A DNA stretch of 6,247 nt from Chthoniobacter flavus. GTDB taxonomy: Bacteria > Verrucomicrobiota > Verrucomicrobiia > Chthoniobacterales > Terrimicrobiaceae. The position numbers and the translations under genes are program-made. Shown piece by piece: positions 5,342 through 6,247 of this stretch. Below the pieces are notes generated by a model that saw only the letters and a program-made list of their open reading frames with translations, ran no database searches and had not been told where the DNA came from. Position 1 is the stretch's first letter, and every line of letters begins with the position of its first letter. The stretch lies in contig CAMDOJ010000102.1 of assembly GCA_945903555.1 (NCBI GenBank), positions 1-6,247 on the forward strand, read 5' to 3'.

Positions 5342-5372
5342 AAGTTTTAAGCATTAATTTTTTAAGTCTTAA
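5342..5372. repeat. AAGTTTTAAG-type repeat tract, copy 2
   Basis: Begins with AAGTTTTAAGCATTAA, an exact 16-base match to 5096-5111, and continues TTTTTTAAGTCTTAAG. The two exact copies are in the same orientation, 246 bases apart, and bracket a segment that contains the 16-base palindrome. Confidence 0.7.
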
Positions 5373-5766
5373 GGCGAGTTGATGGGGGCTTAATGTTGCG
5401 TTGATGCGGTGCGTAACTGCTGGAAGACTTTCGATGAGGCGAAGGATTTTGGTGATCATTTCGCCAGCAACTCTAGCAACACTGGTAGGACATCTACGGG
5501 GGTAGGAGGAATTTATTTAAAAAATCCAAGAGCAATTTCATGGCATGATTTCTTCGATATTCTTTCCACTGTAAGATGCATGACCAACAGCAACCCCATT
5601 CTCTTCGAGGCCAAGAATCGTCCGGTGGTTTCAGTCCACGGACAGGAGGGGTTCCCTTCGCCCGCTCATGAGTGCCTTGAACGATTTAAAGCTCCGGGCA
5701 TCACTACAAAAAGACAGACTTATACTATTGTCCCTTTGAAATTAGACTTTGTAGCGCAAAAGAAGG

Positions 5767-5803
5767 GGCCATGGCCGTCTCGGCCGTGTGGAGACTAGTC
5801 TCC
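5767..5803. repeat. Cluster of palindromes
   Basis: Within 37 bases there are three perfect palindromes, GGCCATGGCC (5767-5776), CGGCCG (5781-5786) and GGAGACTAGTCTCC (5790-5803), together with a near-tandem GGCCGTCT / CGGCCGTG. No coding frame explains them. Confidence 0.5.
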
Positions 5804-5847
5804 CCGCTCACAGCATACCCATCGGAACCAAGGAGCAGACCGCAGCA

Positions 5848-5867
5848 CACAGGCGAGACGCGCTGTG
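5848..5867 (-). other. Bulged hairpin downstream of the LUD-domain gene
   Basis: CACAGGCG, loop AGA, CGC, single-base bulge G, CTGTG: eight base pairs with one bulge. It lies just beyond the terminator-like hairpin relative to the minus-strand gene. It could be a second terminator arm or a structured RNA element; no T-run follows on either strand. Confidence 0.35.
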
Positions 5868-5882
5868 CCCCTCTACTAAAAT

Positions 5883-5903
5883 CCAAAAGCAAGAGGCTTT
5901 TGG
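5883..5903 (-). terminator. Candidate terminator of the LUD-domain gene
   Basis: Minus strand CCAAAAGC, loop CTCTT, GCTTTTGG is a perfect 8-base-pair stem followed by ATTTTAG. It lies about 85 bases past the stop codon of the LUD-domain gene and before the acquired region, so it is a likely end of that operon. The T-run is short (four T); the stem has four GC pairs. Confidence 0.5.
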
Positions 5904-5988
5904 TATTATTCGTAACGGACTTAATATTCGAAGTTGATCGGCAGTCGGATCATATTTGAGAACCTTCACGCGTTCAAGTAAGCGCCCG

Positions 5989-6247
5989 CTAGACAATCAA
6001 ACACGCTTGCGCGCCAGGCCCGTGAACCCCTTGAATCAAGATGCCCTCGACGTCGGCGGTTTTTGAGGGGCCTGTGACCCAGACGATATTGGGATCTGCG
6101 GGCATGGAGGCTATGGCGTCGCCAATCGTCCGATGGATATCCGCCCGATCAAGGAGGGCGATATGATACCACGGGGCAAGGGCAGCGAGGCGGTCGGGGG
6201 TGGACTCATCTGTGATCACGATGGTGCCTGATTCAGCGATGCCGGCG
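5989..6247 (-). CDS. lutC: LUD-domain protein (LutC/YkgG type), C-terminal part (runs off the right edge)
   Basis: The last 85 residues of a LUD (DUF162) domain protein. LutC works with LutA and LutB in oxidation of L-lactate to pyruvate; its exact biochemical role is not settled. The visible part reads 'AGIAESGTIVITDES' at its start, the strand that in relatives reads 'A.AETGT.V', then 'LAALAPWYHIALL' and finally 'IVWVTGPSKTADVEGILIQG' followed by 'VHGPGAQACLIV' and the stop. The 'GPS.TADIE..L..GVHGP' ending is the family's most conserved segment. The start and any lutAB neighbours are to the right of the window. The gene is separated from the accessory genes by a terminator-like hairpin and forms the right border of the island. 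Family membership is firm; lutC against other YkgG-like members cannot be decided from this piece. Confidence 0.85.
   Translation of the reverse strand, partial: AGIAESGTIVITDESTPDRLAALAPWYHIALLDRADIHRTIGDAIASMPADPNIVWVTGPSKTADVEGILIQGVHGPGAQACLIV

Larger units (their letters stand above)
5083..5988. other. Non-coding, AT-richer stretch with repeats; no convincing gene
   Basis: About 900 bases between the LUD-domain gene and the DUF4236 gene. Open frames on both strands are short, lack family resemblance and have no consistent codon pattern. One minus-strand AGGAGG (5291-5296) is followed by TTG/GTG codons, giving at best a 29-codon frame (5198-5287). What it does hold is two repeat tracts (5090-5121, 5342-5372), a 16-base palindrome (5180-5195), a cluster of palindromes (5767-5803), a bulged hairpin (5848-5867) and a terminator-like hairpin (5883-5903). 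It may be the worn-out edge of the acquired island. Confidence 0.5.

Noticed and set aside
5247..5459. Minus-strand frame of 70 codons
   Set aside because: It runs through the second AAGTTTTAAG tract, which would be translated as low-complexity Leu/Lys, and ends in a compositionally strange His/Gln tail. There is no family resemblance.
5409..5798. Plus-strand frame of 129 codons in the non-coding stretch
   Set aside because: No recognisable domain, no start signal at the ATG, and odd composition. A good AGGAGG-like site at about 5504 has no start codon at proper distance. I could not support it as a gene.
1..6247. CRISPR array, tRNA/rRNA gene, insertion sequence or integrase
   Set aside because: I looked for regularly spaced repeats, tRNA-like cloverleaf ends with CCA, transposase motifs and terminal inverted repeats, and found none. 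The repeats present are two-copy or simple tracts.

Overview
The window is an accessory segment of a bacterial chromosome lying between two truncated housekeeping-type genes: the N-terminal third of a nucleoside diphosphate kinase gene (left edge) and the C-terminal part of a LutC/YkgG-type LUD-domain gene (right edge). Every gene I can support is on the minus strand, so the island reads from right to left. Base composition looks moderate to fairly GC-rich in the genes and clearly more AT-rich in the non-coding stretch 5083-5988. The style of the ndk protein and the mix of small accessory genes recall Verrucomicrobiota (Opitutae-like) genomes, but this is only an impression. No rRNA, tRNA or complete mobile element is visible.

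Layout in the direction of transcription: partial lutC-like gene and its candidate terminator; about 900 bases without a convincing gene, holding direct repeats and several palindromes; a DUF4236 membrane-anchored small protein; a 95-residue protein of unknown function, preceded by a run of three 9-base repeats; a 16-codon ORF that may be a gene stub; a wrecked type I restriction gene (hsdR) with only its two ends left; a DUF3800 gene overlapping the hsdR end; a 71-residue chimera whose N-terminus is a four-helix-bundle (S23/23S-IVS type) protein and whose C-terminus is the tail of a type I specificity subunit (HsdS); an intact 435-residue protein with an N-terminal helix-turn-helix, a long coiled coil and a Pro-rich tail; a toxin-first RelE/HigB-like toxin and XRE antitoxin pair; and finally ndk.

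The main message is decay of a type I restriction-modification island by internal deletions. HsdR is cut exactly in its nuclease E-x-K motif and rejoined near its C-terminal domain, with a further frameshift. HsdS survives only as a 35-residue tail fused to another gene, and no hsdM is present. The toxin gene carries an amber stop where the family normally continues, and the DUF3800 frame may have lost one C near its end. In contrast the 435-residue HTH/coiled-coil gene, the antitoxin and the small DUF4236 and 95-residue genes look intact, so these may be what is still functional here.
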